Positions 1 through 7,579 of a stretch of 46,628 nt of DNA are shown piece after piece. The notes below the pieces were generated by a model. It did no database searches and had not been told where the DNA came from. It was given only the letters and a program-made list of their open reading frames with translations. The DNA is from an uncultured bacterium. GTDB taxonomy: Bacteria; Bacillota; Clostridia; Lachnospirales; Lachnospiraceae. Location of the stretch: assembly GCA_905214675.1 (NCBI GenBank), contig CAJMMS010000009.1, forward strand, positions 1 to 46,628, in the 5' to 3' direction. How positions within the stretch are numbered: position 1 is the first letter of the stretch; the number at the start of each line of letters is the position of its first letter. The translations under genes and the position numbers were made by a program.

Positions 1-54
1 ATTGAGTAGGAAACGCAGTAGGTCACGGGTTCTGGCTTTTCGCAGACAGCATAC

Positions 55-107
55 GCAAAAAAATAATCGGTGATTTCCTTTCTGTACATGTGCCAGGAAA
101 CCACCGA
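55..107 (-). terminator. Intrinsic terminator after trmL
   Basis: On the minus strand a stem of TCGGTG/CACCGA, one mismatch, then TTTCCT/AGGAAA (arms 67-79 and 95-107) is followed by TTATTTTTTTG. It lies about 27 bases past the trmL stop and would end the Lrp-aminotransferase-trmL transcript. The rest of bases 1-133 shows no gene. Confidence 0.75.
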
Positions 108-133
108 CAAATTCTTATTTCTTTCTGCCCGGA

Positions 134-637
134 TTACTCTCTCCAGTGCAGCCGGTGCAGATCACCTTCCAGTTGCATATGATCAAACTGGTTCTGGCGA
201 AGTGCCTCGTAAAGTACGATTGCCACAGAATTGCCTAGATTCAGAGAGCGGATACCATTGATCATCGGAATACGGATCGCCGTCTCCTGATTCTCCACCA
301 GAATTTCTTCCGGAATCCCGGCACTTTCTTTTCCAAACATAATATAACAGTCCGGCTCATAGGCTACTTCCGTGTAGGTTTTCTTTGCCTTGGTCGTTGC
401 CATATAGATCTTTGCACCCGGATTCTTCTCCAGGAAATCTGCATAGTCAATATACGTGGTCACATCAAGGTCTTTCCAGTAATCCATGCCGGCTCTTTTC
501 AATGCTTTTTCGTTTAAACGGAATCCAAGCGGCTCGATCAAATGCAGTCTTGTCCCGGTTGCCACACAGGTTCTGCCTATATTTCCGGTATTTGCCGGAA
601 TCTCCGGCTCAAAGAGCACGATATTCAGCTTTGCCAT
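134..637 (-). CDS. trmL: tRNA (cytidine(34)-2'-O)-methyltransferase TrmL
   Basis: SPOUT-fold methyltransferase expected to 2'-O-methylate the wobble base (C34/U34) of leucine tRNAs in the cytoplasm. All three SPOUT signatures are visible: PEIPANTGNIGRTC at residues 11-24, FGKESAGIPEEIL at 101-113 and the SAM-binding knot IPMINGIRSLNLGNSVAI at 123-140. The length of 167 aa is normal for TrmL/CspR. Its ATG overlaps the aminotransferase stop by one base (TAATG), with GAGGG upstream, so it is the last gene of the operon that begins with the AIRS_C-like gene or the Lrp regulator. The pairing with an aminotransferase is positional and no functional link is evident. Confidence 0.93.
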   Translation of the reverse strand: MAKLNIVLFEPEIPANTGNIGRTCVATGTRLHLIEPLGFRLNEKALKRAGMDYWKDLDVTTYIDYADFLEKNPGAKIYMATTKAKKTYTEVAYEPDCYIMFGKESAGIPEEILVENQETAIRIPMINGIRSLNLGNSVAIVLYEALRQNQFDHMQLEGDLHRLHWRE

Positions 638-1809
638 TATCTGCTGCCCTCTTCTTTCAGTCTCTTCACAAATTCAGCCATGCGATCCAGTGCTTTCTTT
701 AAGTCCTCCAGAGAATAAGCATAGGAAATTCTAAGATATCCTTCGCCGCACTCACCAAATGCACTTCCCGGAACGACAGCGACTTTCTCTTCTTTCAGCA
801 GTCTGGATGCAAACTCATCAGAAGTCATGCCGAACTCTTTGATGCATGGGAATGCATAAAATGCTCCGAGCGGCTCAAAACACGGCAGTCCCATCTCTGC
901 GAACGCATGCAGCAGATAACGTCTTCTGCCATTGTACGCTTCACGCATCTTGAGGACATCGTCATCGCCGTTTCTAAGGGCTTCTACGGCTGCATACTGG
1001 CTGTTTGTCGGAGCACACATGATCGCAAACTGATGTACCTTTGTCATCTGTTTGATGATCTCCCTCGGTCCACATGCATAGCCCAGTCTCCATCCGGTCA
1101 TCGCATATGCCTTGGAAAATCCGTTCATCGTGATCGTGCGTTCTTTCATGCCCGGAAGGCTTGCGATCGATACATGATCTCCGGCATAGGTCAGCTCAGA
1201 ATAAATCTCATCGGAAAGCACGTAAATATCGTGACGGATGATCACTTCTGCGATCGCTTCGAGATCTTCTCTTGTCATAACCGCACCGGTCGGGTTGTTC
1301 GGGAACGGCAGCACCAGAAGCTTTGTCTTATCGGTGATCGCTTCCTCCAGCTCCTGTGCTGTTAAACGAAATTCATTTTCTGCTTTCAGATTGATGACAA
1401 CCGGAACTCCGTCTGCCAAAACGGCACACGGCAGATAAGATACGAAACTTGGCTGCGGGATCAGCACCTCATCGCCCGGATTTAACAGTACACGCATTGC
1501 CAGGTCGATCGCTTCACTTCCGCCTACGGTGATCAGCGTCTCATCGATCGTGTAGTCAATTTTGCATCTGCGGCTTAAATATTTGCAGATCTCTTCTCGC
1601 AGTTCTTTTAAACCTGCATTGGATGTGTAGAAAGTACGTCCTCTCTCCAGGCTGTAGATACCCTCGTCGCGGATATGCCATGGCGTATCAAAGTCCGGCT
1701 CTCCCACACCAAGCGAAATGACATCGTCCATCTCACTTACAATATCAAAAAATTTTCTGATTCCGGATGGCTGAAGCCCCAGAACTTTATCGGAAATTAC
1801 ATTTTTCAT
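637..1809 (-). CDS. PLP-dependent class I/II aminotransferase
   Basis: Fold-type I aminotransferase of the AspC/PatA group (390 aa). Visible landmarks are NNPTG at 171-175, the PLP-contacting DEIYS at 200-204, the Schiff-base lysine K233 in SKAYAMTGWR, and the C-terminal substrate-carboxylate arginine R360 in GYLRISYA. It moves an amino group between an amino acid and a 2-oxo acid; aspartate, aromatic or acetyl-diaminopimelate specificity cannot be decided by reading. The start overlaps the Lrp stop by four bases (ATGA), so the two are translationally coupled. A linked Lrp regulator commonly senses the amino acid that the neighbouring enzyme handles, which is an inference here. Confidence 0.9.
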   Translation of the reverse strand: MKNVISDKVLGLQPSGIRKFFDIVSEMDDVISLGVGEPDFDTPWHIRDEGIYSLERGRTFYTSNAGLKELREEICKYLSRRCKIDYTIDETLITVGGSEAIDLAMRVLLNPGDEVLIPQPSFVSYLPCAVLADGVPVVINLKAENEFRLTAQELEEAITDKTKLLVLPFPNNPTGAVMTREDLEAIAEVIIRHDIYVLSDEIYSELTYAGDHVSIASLPGMKERTITMNGFSKAYAMTGWRLGYACGPREIIKQMTKVHQFAIMCAPTNSQYAAVEALRNGDDDVLKMREAYNGRRRYLLHAFAEMGLPCFEPLGAFYAFPCIKEFGMTSDEFASRLLKEEKVAVVPGSAFGECGEGYLRISYAYSLEDLKKALDRMAEFVKRLKEEGSR

Positions 1810-2288
1810 GGTGTCACCAGCATCCTTTCATCTTTGCTTTTCTTTGTAAAAATCGTTCCATGATCTTTATATTTTTTCAGGATGAAATGAGTGGCTGTAC
1901 TTAAAACAGAATCCAGTGTAGAAAGCTTATCAGAAACAAATCCTGATACCTGTTTCAATGTTTTTCCTTCCAGAATGACCATCAGATCGTATGCCCCAGA
2001 AATCAGGTATACGCTTCTTACCTCCGGATAATTATAAATACGCTCTGCAATCGAATCAAATCCCTGTCCACGCATCGGAGTAACACGCACTTCGATCAGA
2101 GCGGTTACTTTCTCATCGGAAACCTTTTCCCAGTCGATCAGTGTGTGATAACCGCAGATGACCTTTTCCTCTTCCATCTTTGCGATCTCATTCATGATCG
2201 TTACTTCATCGCTGCCAAGTAAAATGGCCAGTTCTTTCGGATCAATACGGCTGTTCTTTTCCAAAAATGTCAATATCTGTTCTCTCAT
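1806..2288 (-). CDS. Lrp/AsnC family transcriptional regulator
   Basis: Feast/famine regulator of 160 aa. An N-terminal winged helix-turn-helix (about residues 1-55, with LAILLGSDEVTIMNEIAKM as the HTH core) is followed by an alpha-beta RAM effector domain (about 65-140, SGAYDLMVILEG). Such proteins form octamers or dimers, bind DNA and respond to amino acids. It is preceded by a good RBS and lies between the AIRS_C-like gene (2-base gap) and the aminotransferase (4-base overlap), so it is co-transcribed with its likely target. The DNA-binding domain is slightly shorter than in E. coli Lrp. The ligand is unknown. Confidence 0.9.
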   Translation of the reverse strand: MREQILTFLEKNSRIDPKELAILLGSDEVTIMNEIAKMEEEKVICGYHTLIDWEKVSDEKVTALIEVRVTPMRGQGFDSIAERIYNYPEVRSVYLISGAYDLMVILEGKTLKQVSGFVSDKLSTLDSVLSTATHFILKKYKDHGTIFTKKSKDERMLVTP

Positions 2289-2290
2289 TT

Positions 2291-2833
2291 TTAAGCCTCC
2301 TTTTCATTTAAGTCGAACACCTTTTCCAGTTCCTCTCTCTGAGGTCGGTCCAGGTATCTTTTATTTCCCTGATTATAGATGATACGGTCATTGCCATCGT
2401 TCGTTCTTCCGATCACCGCCGCGTGAATTCCTTCCCGTTCCAGTAACGAAACCAGACCTGTTCCGTCATCCACTGCCACCAGCAGTGCCCCTATAGAATC
2501 GGTATAATACGGATTCAGATCAAAAAACTCACAGATTTCTACGCTCTCCTGTCGGATTGGAATCTTCCGAAGATCAATCTCCATGCCCGCTTCCATCTGC
2601 TCCAGCATGTTCCAGAGCCCATTTAATATCCCGCCTTTTCCAAGCGGGTAAATGGCGGCAGCGCCGTACCCGCCTGAGATCTGATACTCTCTTTCAGTAG
2701 ACAGGTAACGTTCAAACTCTGCTGCATCCTGGATCATGACGGACGGAAAACGACTAAGAAGCTGCTCCCCTTTGCGGGAAGCCAGCTCAAAAGTGCCTTT
2801 TAATGCTATCCATTTTGTCAAAACAAGATCCAT
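2291..2833 (-). CDS. Stand-alone AIR synthase-like C-terminal domain protein
   Basis: This 180-aa protein resembles only the C-terminal half of the PurM/HypE/ThiL superfamily: a helical region, then VEICEFFDLNPYYTDSIGALL and VSLLEREGIHAAVIGRT, which match the HypE pattern of a helix, an ISSGALL-like strand and a regulatory strand. The N-terminal ATP-binding half with its Asp-rich Mg-ATP motif is missing, so a normal ATP-dependent reaction is unlikely. The start is supported by AAAGGA eight bases upstream. It sits two bases before the Lrp gene, so it opens that operon. It could be a partner of a separately encoded ATP-binding domain or a ligand-binding protein. The function is unknown. Confidence 0.6.
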   Translation of the reverse strand: MDLVLTKWIALKGTFELASRKGEQLLSRFPSVMIQDAAEFERYLSTEREYQISGGYGAAAIYPLGKGGILNGLWNMLEQMEAGMEIDLRKIPIRQESVEICEFFDLNPYYTDSIGALLVAVDDGTGLVSLLEREGIHAAVIGRTNDGNDRIIYNQGNKRYLDRPQREELEKVFDLNEKEA

Positions 2834-2889
2834 ATATTTTATCCTTTTACTGATGTTATACTGTCGGTTCCAAAATGCCCTGCTGCGAA

Positions 2890-4497
2890 TTACTGGATGA
2901 CATCGGCTGTCGTATCATCCGGAACCGATGCATCCGGTGTTGTGCTGTCAGATGCGCCATTTTCTGACTGCTGTGTACCATCCTGCGCAGAATCTGAACC
3001 AGACTGTGATTCCGACTGCTGTGATTCACTTTGCTGTTGGTCATTTGTCTGCGTACCGGACGTCTGGCCATAATTACCACTGATGATCGCCTGCACCTGT
3101 TCCAGATCATTGTTTGCGATCGCTGTCTGGATTGCTGCCGCTATCGTCGGATTATCGGTATTGACTCCTACATCATAAGAAACCGGAACTGCCTGATAAT
3201 TGCTGTAATTAACCTGCTCTTTTGTAGTCTCACCATTTTCTGTCACATACTTCCAGAGCACCGCCGTCAGTCCCTGATGTGCACTCTGGATCTGATTGAG
3301 ATAACCTACCGGCTGATCCGTAGATGCATACAGCTTCACTCCTTCCGGATCGGTCGTTCCGGTTGTCTCGCTTACATACTCTACGGTTCTGTTCGGATCT
3401 CTTGTCTCATGTCCATAGATGGTAAAGGTCAGCTCCCCGCCATATGCATACCCAGAAATAAAGATTGGATAATCCGTACTGTTGGCAAACTGCAGATCCA
3501 TCAGTCCTTCTGCAATTGCCGCATCTTTGGACGGATCAACATAAGTAACGATCATCGTATGATTATGACGTTCCAGCACTTCCAGTTCTGCATTGAGTAC
3601 CGCATTATACAGGGTTGTGGAAACCTGGCAGATACCACCGCCATAACTGTCCACTACCTTTCCACTTTCATAAGAAGGTGCCGGTTCGTATCCATTTTCC
3701 TCGGTAAACGGAATCACTTCCTGTGTAACAGAAAAAGTCTCACCTGGCATCAGCAGATGACCATTTAACTTTTCCGCTCCCGTCTCTACGTTTTTATTTC
3801 TTGCATTGGTAGAGCCATAATATGTAGTGGCTGTTCCAAGTACATCGGTAATGCTGGCAAGATCTTCCGTTGTACACTCCGGTTCTTTTACATCTGCCGC
3901 AAGTTCAATTGATGTATTTTCACCGTCCCAGTCATTTTTCAGATATTTGTAAATCTTTTTTACTGATTTATCCACATTCAGTGAAATACCATTCTCGCCC
4001 TGCACGACTTCGAAACTTCCATTGTCCGTGGAAATCTGTGCATCCGTCGGCTCCCGGTTAAACAGATCTGCTTTTTCCTGCAATACCTGTTTTATCACAT
4101 TTTTATCTGCGGAATAATCCATCTTATATTTTTTTGATTCGTTTTCCAGATCTTTTTTATCCTTATAACGCTTGACGATATTTCCGGACTTACCAAGTTC
4201 CAGAGCCTCCTGCACTACTTCCTGATTCTCCCAGGAAAGGCCAAGATCTCCGGCATTTACTACCGTCTCTTCACTGTCTACTTTTAAAGTTATGCTTGCA
4301 GCCTTGGTTTCATCCATACCATCTTCTACTGCCTTTTTCGCTTCTTCCTCTGTCATACCGGAAACATCTACATCTCCGATATAAACACCCTGGCTGATCG
4401 TCTCCCCATCTGCTGCCAGAACGGCTTTCGGTGAAAATGCGGCCACTCCCGCCAGTGCCAGAAGCGCAGCCAGTACCGAATATCTGTTTTTTCTCAT
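2890..4497 (-). CDS. VanW family exported protein with peptidoglycan-binding-like domain
   Basis: Secreted or membrane-tethered cell-wall protein of 535 aa. It has an N-terminal signal segment (residues 1-28, ending AVLA), a PG_binding_4-like region (about 70-195), and a VanW domain (about 205-345) with the hallmark MPGETFSV and YGGGICQVSTTLYNAVL. A G5-like beta region (about 365-440) follows. The C-terminal ~65 residues are Ser/Gln/Asp-rich low complexity that could reach through the wall. VanW proteins occur in glycopeptide-resistance clusters and widely in Clostridia; their chemistry is unproven and nothing else here suggests resistance. A perfect 19-bp palindrome lies between its RBS (GGGAGG) and the upstream gene. 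Confidence 0.85.
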   Translation of the reverse strand: MRKNRYSVLAALLALAGVAAFSPKAVLAADGETISQGVYIGDVDVSGMTEEEAKKAVEDGMDETKAASITLKVDSEETVVNAGDLGLSWENQEVVQEALELGKSGNIVKRYKDKKDLENESKKYKMDYSADKNVIKQVLQEKADLFNREPTDAQISTDNGSFEVVQGENGISLNVDKSVKKIYKYLKNDWDGENTSIELAADVKEPECTTEDLASITDVLGTATTYYGSTNARNKNVETGAEKLNGHLLMPGETFSVTQEVIPFTEENGYEPAPSYESGKVVDSYGGGICQVSTTLYNAVLNAELEVLERHNHTMIVTYVDPSKDAAIAEGLMDLQFANSTDYPIFISGYAYGGELTFTIYGHETRDPNRTVEYVSETTGTTDPEGVKLYASTDQPVGYLNQIQSAHQGLTAVLWKYVTENGETTKEQVNYSNYQAVPVSYDVGVNTDNPTIAAAIQTAIANNDLEQVQAIISGNYGQTSGTQTNDQQQSESQQSESQSGSDSAQDGTQQSENGASDSTTPDASVPDDTTADVIQ

Positions 4498-4513
4498 AAT
4501 ATATAACCTCCCA

Positions 4514-4532
4514 TACTGTATCTGATACAGTA
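4514..4532. promoter_or_regulatory. Perfect 19-bp palindrome before vanW-type gene
   Basis: TACTGTATCTGATACAGTA has 9-base arms around one central base. It ends a few bases before the GGGAGG ribosome binding site of the VanW-type gene. It could be an operator for a dimeric regulator, or an RNA hairpin controlling access to the RBS. No U tract follows, so it is not a terminator. Confidence 0.5.
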
Positions 4533-4553
4533 CTGATAACCCCTGATTTGCTG

Positions 4554-4667
4554 TTAAAAAATACCGATTACCGCTGCCAATGTCGGAAGCACCATTGCGA
4601 TCACGATCAGTACAACCAAAATTCCGGAAAGAATCCGTTTTGTTTTTTTGTCACGAAAATTCATCAT
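4554..4667 (-). CDS. 37-aa single-span membrane peptide
   Basis: Small gene with a strong RBS (TGAGGTGATAG directly before ATG). The product begins with a basic stretch (residues 1-11, MMNFRDKKTKR), followed by one hydrophobic span (residues 12-37) with a proline near its end. The layout resembles the short DUF4044/Prli42-type membrane peptides of Firmicutes, though the match is by shape rather than by motif. It starts five bases after the exonuclease stop and precedes the VanW-type gene, so it is probably in the same transcript. Its role is unknown; a short regulator or anchor at the membrane is plausible. Confidence 0.6.
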   Translation of the reverse strand: MMNFRDKKTKRILSGILVVLIVIAMVLPTLAAVIGIF

Positions 4668-4672
4668 ATCTA

Positions 4673-5386
4673 TCACCTCATCATTTTCCCATAACGGAAT
4701 ATAATCCCGTCAACCATTCTGGACGCCTGACTTCTGGTCAGGGAATCCAAAGCAACATTCGTTTCTATTTTATGATATTTCAGCAAATCATTCAAGTATA
4801 CTTTTTGTGTTTTCGTAGCCGGTGCATCTTTCCTTACTTTATAAGAAAGTTTCTTTGGCTGAAATTCCACTTCCCCTTCCTGATAAAAATCCGCTACCAG
4901 CTTCTGATAGAGTTCTCCTGTTACTTTTGCATCTTCGTACGCCCGGTGCCACTGTTTCTGTTCAATCTGATAATAGATACAGAGGTCACCCAGTTTCCTG
5001 CTTGGAAGTTCCGGAAGATATTTCCGTGCGATCTTTAAAGTATCCAGTGCCTCATTCAAAAAACTTTTTCCTATATTTGCCGCTTTTTGCTGAAGAAATC
5101 CAAAATCAAATGCAATATTATGTCCAAGAATGACTGCATCCCCACAGAACTCCAGAAATTCTTCCACAACTGTTCTCTCATCCCGTTCTGTTTTTACCAT
5201 TTCATCAGAAATGCCGGTCAGTGCCGTAATACGCTCCGGAATCGGAAATCCGGGATTGATAAGCGCCGCATATTGATCCTGTACCTTCATATCCTTTACA
5301 CGCACCGCCCCGATTTCAAGGATCGTATCTTTCCGCGGACTTAAGCCCGTTGTCTCCAGATCCAGTGCCACATAATCTCTGATCAT
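4673..5386 (-). CDS. DnaQ-like (DEDDh) 3'-5' exonuclease
   Basis: Exonuclease of 237 aa with the full DEDDh active site: D9 and E11 in ALDLETTGLSP, D94 in GHNIAFDFGFL, and H147 with D152 in HRAYEDA. It is related to the proofreading domain of PolC and DNA polymerase III epsilon. The C-terminal ~70 residues are an added helical segment not needed for catalysis. It probably trims DNA or RNA 3' ends in repair or in RNA turnover. The start overlaps the radical SAM stop by four bases (ATGA), which suggests translational coupling. A stand-alone protein of this kind need not be part of the replicase. Confidence 0.85.
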   Translation of the reverse strand: MIRDYVALDLETTGLSPRKDTILEIGAVRVKDMKVQDQYAALINPGFPIPERITALTGISDEMVKTERDERTVVEEFLEFCGDAVILGHNIAFDFGFLQQKAANIGKSFLNEALDTLKIARKYLPELPSRKLGDLCIYYQIEQKQWHRAYEDAKVTGELYQKLVADFYQEGEVEFQPKKLSYKVRKDAPATKTQKVYLNDLLKYHKIETNVALDSLTRSQASRMVDGIIFRYGKMMR

Positions 5387-7143
5387 ACTTCTTTTCCCAT
5401 CTCCCCGCTTTGCTTCGCCTTTTCATGCAAAACCACGTACATAGCCGCATCTTTGGTCAGTGGATTGCGCTTCTTATAATCAAACAGACACCACTGTCCA
5501 TCGGAAAGGATTTCCAGATGTGTCATATTTGCGATCTGCTTCCAGCTATAGCCCTCGTAATCTGTCAGGTAACGTTTCTCTTCGGACTCTTGTCTGTAAA
5601 ATTCCTGTACCTGCGGTTTCTTTTTCGCAATATCACATGCCCACTGCGGACGGCTTTTGCTGTTTTCCCGCAAGTAAAGATCCAGAAGGAGACAATCCTC
5701 ATACTGTGCTGTTTTTTCCTGCGGAATCGTCTCCAGAATAAAATCATGCAGAATATCCAGTCTGCCCATACGTGAATGATTGCGCCCGTTCAGATCATGT
5801 ACTTCGTAGTAAGATGCCAGTGCCTCGTACAGATCAAACGGCTCTGCAAATGCTTCTTCCAGCTTTTCAATCGTGCGTGCAAACTGTGTGCTGTTATAAT
5901 AAACTTCCACCATCTCTTCAATACCTTTGAGATAAATAACTTCATCATAACTGAGCCATTTTGTCGATAACACTTCGTACATTGGACGTGCATGATACAA
6001 AATACCATAATCTTTGGATTTCCGATACATTTTAGAACCTTTTAGTACCTTAAGAAATCCCAGTTGAAACTGCTGTGGTTTCAGACGGTAAACATCATTA
6101 AAAGACTTTTTAAAACTCTCCAGATTTTCATACGGCAGACCGGCGATCAGATCCAGATGTTGATGGATATTATTTGCAGACGCTACTTTTCGTACTTTTT
6201 CTGATACTTTTTCAAAATCCATCACGCGATCGATCTCTTTTATTGTCTGAAGATTGGTAGACTGCACCCCGATTTCCAACTGTGCAAGTCCCGGCCGAAA
6301 TGTAGAAAGCAATTTGATCTCTTCCTCATTTAACAGATCTGCTGCAATCTCAAAATGAAAATTTGTCACGCCATTGTCATGTTCCCTGATATAGTTCCAG
6401 ATTGCCATGGCATGTGTATGATTACAGTTAAAGGTACGGTCTACAAACTTAACCTGTGCCACTTTATGATCCAGAAAGAACTGCAATTCCTTTTCCACTA
6501 ATTCCGTACTGCGGAAACGAACTCTCTTATCAATAGAAGAAAGACAGTAGCTACAGGAAAACGGGCATCCACGACTGGTTTCATAATATAGAATACGGTT
6601 TTCAAATGGCTTCAGATTTTCATATTCTTCATATATAAACGGAACTTCATCCAACGTGACCGGCATTGGCAGACTTCCCTCAAAAATCGTTCCTTCATGA
6701 TCGCGCCACGCAATACTGTCGCATTCTTCCAGCCTGCGCACGGCATCGCTTCCATACTCTGTGTAAAGTCTGGCAAGTTCATAGAAAGTACGCTCCCCTT
6801 CCCCTTTCATAACACCGCGAAATCCCCGCTGTTTTGCCAGAAATTGTGCTGCATCATAAGAAACCTCCGGACCGCCGCCCCAGATTTCCGACTTCGGAAG
6901 TACTTTTTTCAAGTCCTGCACAATACTCGTTACATAATCCAAATTCCAGATATAACACGAAAATGCGATCACATCCGGTTTTCTCTGGTATATATCAGAT
7001 AAGATATCGTCTTGTCTGTAATTGATGGTATACTCCGCCAGTTCCGTTTCAATTCCTCTTTTTGCCGCATAGCTTTTCAGACAGTAAACAGCAAGATTGG
7101 AATGGATATATTTCGCGTTGATCGCGACCAGCAATATTTTCAT
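5383..7143 (-). CDS. B12-binding domain radical SAM protein (DUF4080-type)
   Basis: Radical SAM enzyme of 586 aa. The N-terminal cobalamin-binding-like Rossmann domain (about residues 1-130) begins MKILLVAINAKYIHSN. The radical SAM core carries the [4Fe-4S] ligands C193, C197 and C200 in TSRGCPFSCSYC, and a C-terminal DUF4080-like region follows. Family members are thought to do methylations or rearrangements on unknown substrates. I chose the ATG at 7143 rather than an upstream one at 7173: it has AGGAGGAG four bases ahead, and the upstream ATG would sit on the transcription start of the promoter at 7183-7211. It is translationally coupled to the exonuclease. The substrate is unknown. Confidence 0.88.
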   Translation of the reverse strand: MKILLVAINAKYIHSNLAVYCLKSYAAKRGIETELAEYTINYRQDDILSDIYQRKPDVIAFSCYIWNLDYVTSIVQDLKKVLPKSEIWGGGPEVSYDAAQFLAKQRGFRGVMKGEGERTFYELARLYTEYGSDAVRRLEECDSIAWRDHEGTIFEGSLPMPVTLDEVPFIYEEYENLKPFENRILYYETSRGCPFSCSYCLSSIDKRVRFRSTELVEKELQFFLDHKVAQVKFVDRTFNCNHTHAMAIWNYIREHDNGVTNFHFEIAADLLNEEEIKLLSTFRPGLAQLEIGVQSTNLQTIKEIDRVMDFEKVSEKVRKVASANNIHQHLDLIAGLPYENLESFKKSFNDVYRLKPQQFQLGFLKVLKGSKMYRKSKDYGILYHARPMYEVLSTKWLSYDEVIYLKGIEEMVEVYYNSTQFARTIEKLEEAFAEPFDLYEALASYYEVHDLNGRNHSRMGRLDILHDFILETIPQEKTAQYEDCLLLDLYLRENSKSRPQWACDIAKKKPQVQEFYRQESEEKRYLTDYEGYSWKQIANMTHLEILSDGQWCLFDYKKRNPLTKDAAMYVVLHEKAKQSGEMGKEV

Positions 7144-7182
7144 GCGCTCCTCCTGATTCTGATTTCCAGTCATTTTCTCCTA

Positions 7183-7211
7183 AGTATCACGCAAAGAAAA
7201 ACATCTGTCAA
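7183..7211 (-). promoter_or_regulatory. Sigma-A promoter for the radical SAM operon
   Basis: TTGACA (7206-7211), a 17-base spacer and GATACT (7183-7188) on the minus strand. Transcription would begin near 7176, about 33 bases before the chosen ATG. Confidence 0.7.
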
Positions 7212-7252
7212 GTACACAGAAAAAATAATTTGATTTTTTTTGAATTTTTTTG

Positions 7253-7281
7253 TTGACAAATGTATTTTTCTATTGTATTAT
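7253..7281 (+). promoter_or_regulatory. Sigma-A promoter for tRNA-Gly
   Basis: TTGACA (7253-7258), a 17-base spacer and TATTAT (7276-7281). The start would fall near 7288, about 34 bases before the mature tRNA. It is back to back with the radical SAM promoter. Confidence 0.85.
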
Positions 7282-7321
7282 ATGACCTGTGAGTTGCGGA
7301 ACACAACTTACAGAAAGAAAT

Positions 7322-7394
7322 GCGCGAGTGGCTCAGTTGGTGGAGCGCGACCTTGCCAAGGTCGAGGCCGCGGGTTCGAGTCCCGTCTCGCGCT
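7322..7394 (+). tRNA. tRNA-Gly (anticodon GCC)
   Basis: The full cloverleaf can be drawn. The acceptor stem is GCGCGAG/CTCGCGC (7322-7328 with 7387-7393), and the D stem is GCTC/GAGC. The anticodon stem CGACC/GGTCG holds loop TTGCCAA with anticodon GCC at 7355-7357, and the T arm is GCGGG-TTCGAGT-CCCGT. The discriminator base is T7394. The 3' CCA is not encoded, so it depends on the CCA-adding enzyme present in this same window. It reads glycine codons GGC and GGU. It stands alone, not in a tRNA cluster. Confidence 0.97.
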
Positions 7395-7498
7395 TTTATT
7401 TTTTGTCAAAACACTTTAATGATTTAATTTGCGAAAGCATTTATTGTTTAACACTACGTGCAGATCACACGTCCGCAAGTTTATCAAAAAATTTTATA

Positions 7499-7526
7499 CA
7501 GCTCTGCTGACATTTACCTGACAGAA
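7499..7526. repeat. Intergenic repeat, copy 1 of a 28-bp exact duplicate
   Basis: Twenty-eight bases beginning CAGCTCTGCTGACATTTACC are repeated without a mismatch at 45007-45034, in the same orientation. The preceding ~50 bases also share scattered words (CGTG, CGCAA, TTT). This copy abuts a hairpin at 7521-7564 between tRNA-Gly and the GH13 gene. Confidence 0.85.
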
Positions 7527-7564
7527 ACGCCAGAACCGTTATCTTCCGGAACTGGCGTTTCTGT
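7521..7564. terminator. Strong hairpin between tRNA-Gly and the GH13 gene
   Basis: A perfect 13-bp stem, ACAGAAACGCCAG (7521-7533) with CTGGCGTTTCTGT (7552-7564), encloses 18 bases. It lies just past the GH13 stop on the minus strand and about 130 bases past the tRNA on the plus strand. Neither side has a clean run of T, so termination is plausible but not certain. Confidence 0.5.
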
Positions 7565-7579
7565 ATCTGAATTTCTATT

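Noticed and set aside
2890..4497. VanW-type gene as evidence for vancomycin resistance
   Set aside because: No vanA/B/H/X/Y or vanRS genes are nearby. VanW-domain proteins are common in susceptible Clostridia.
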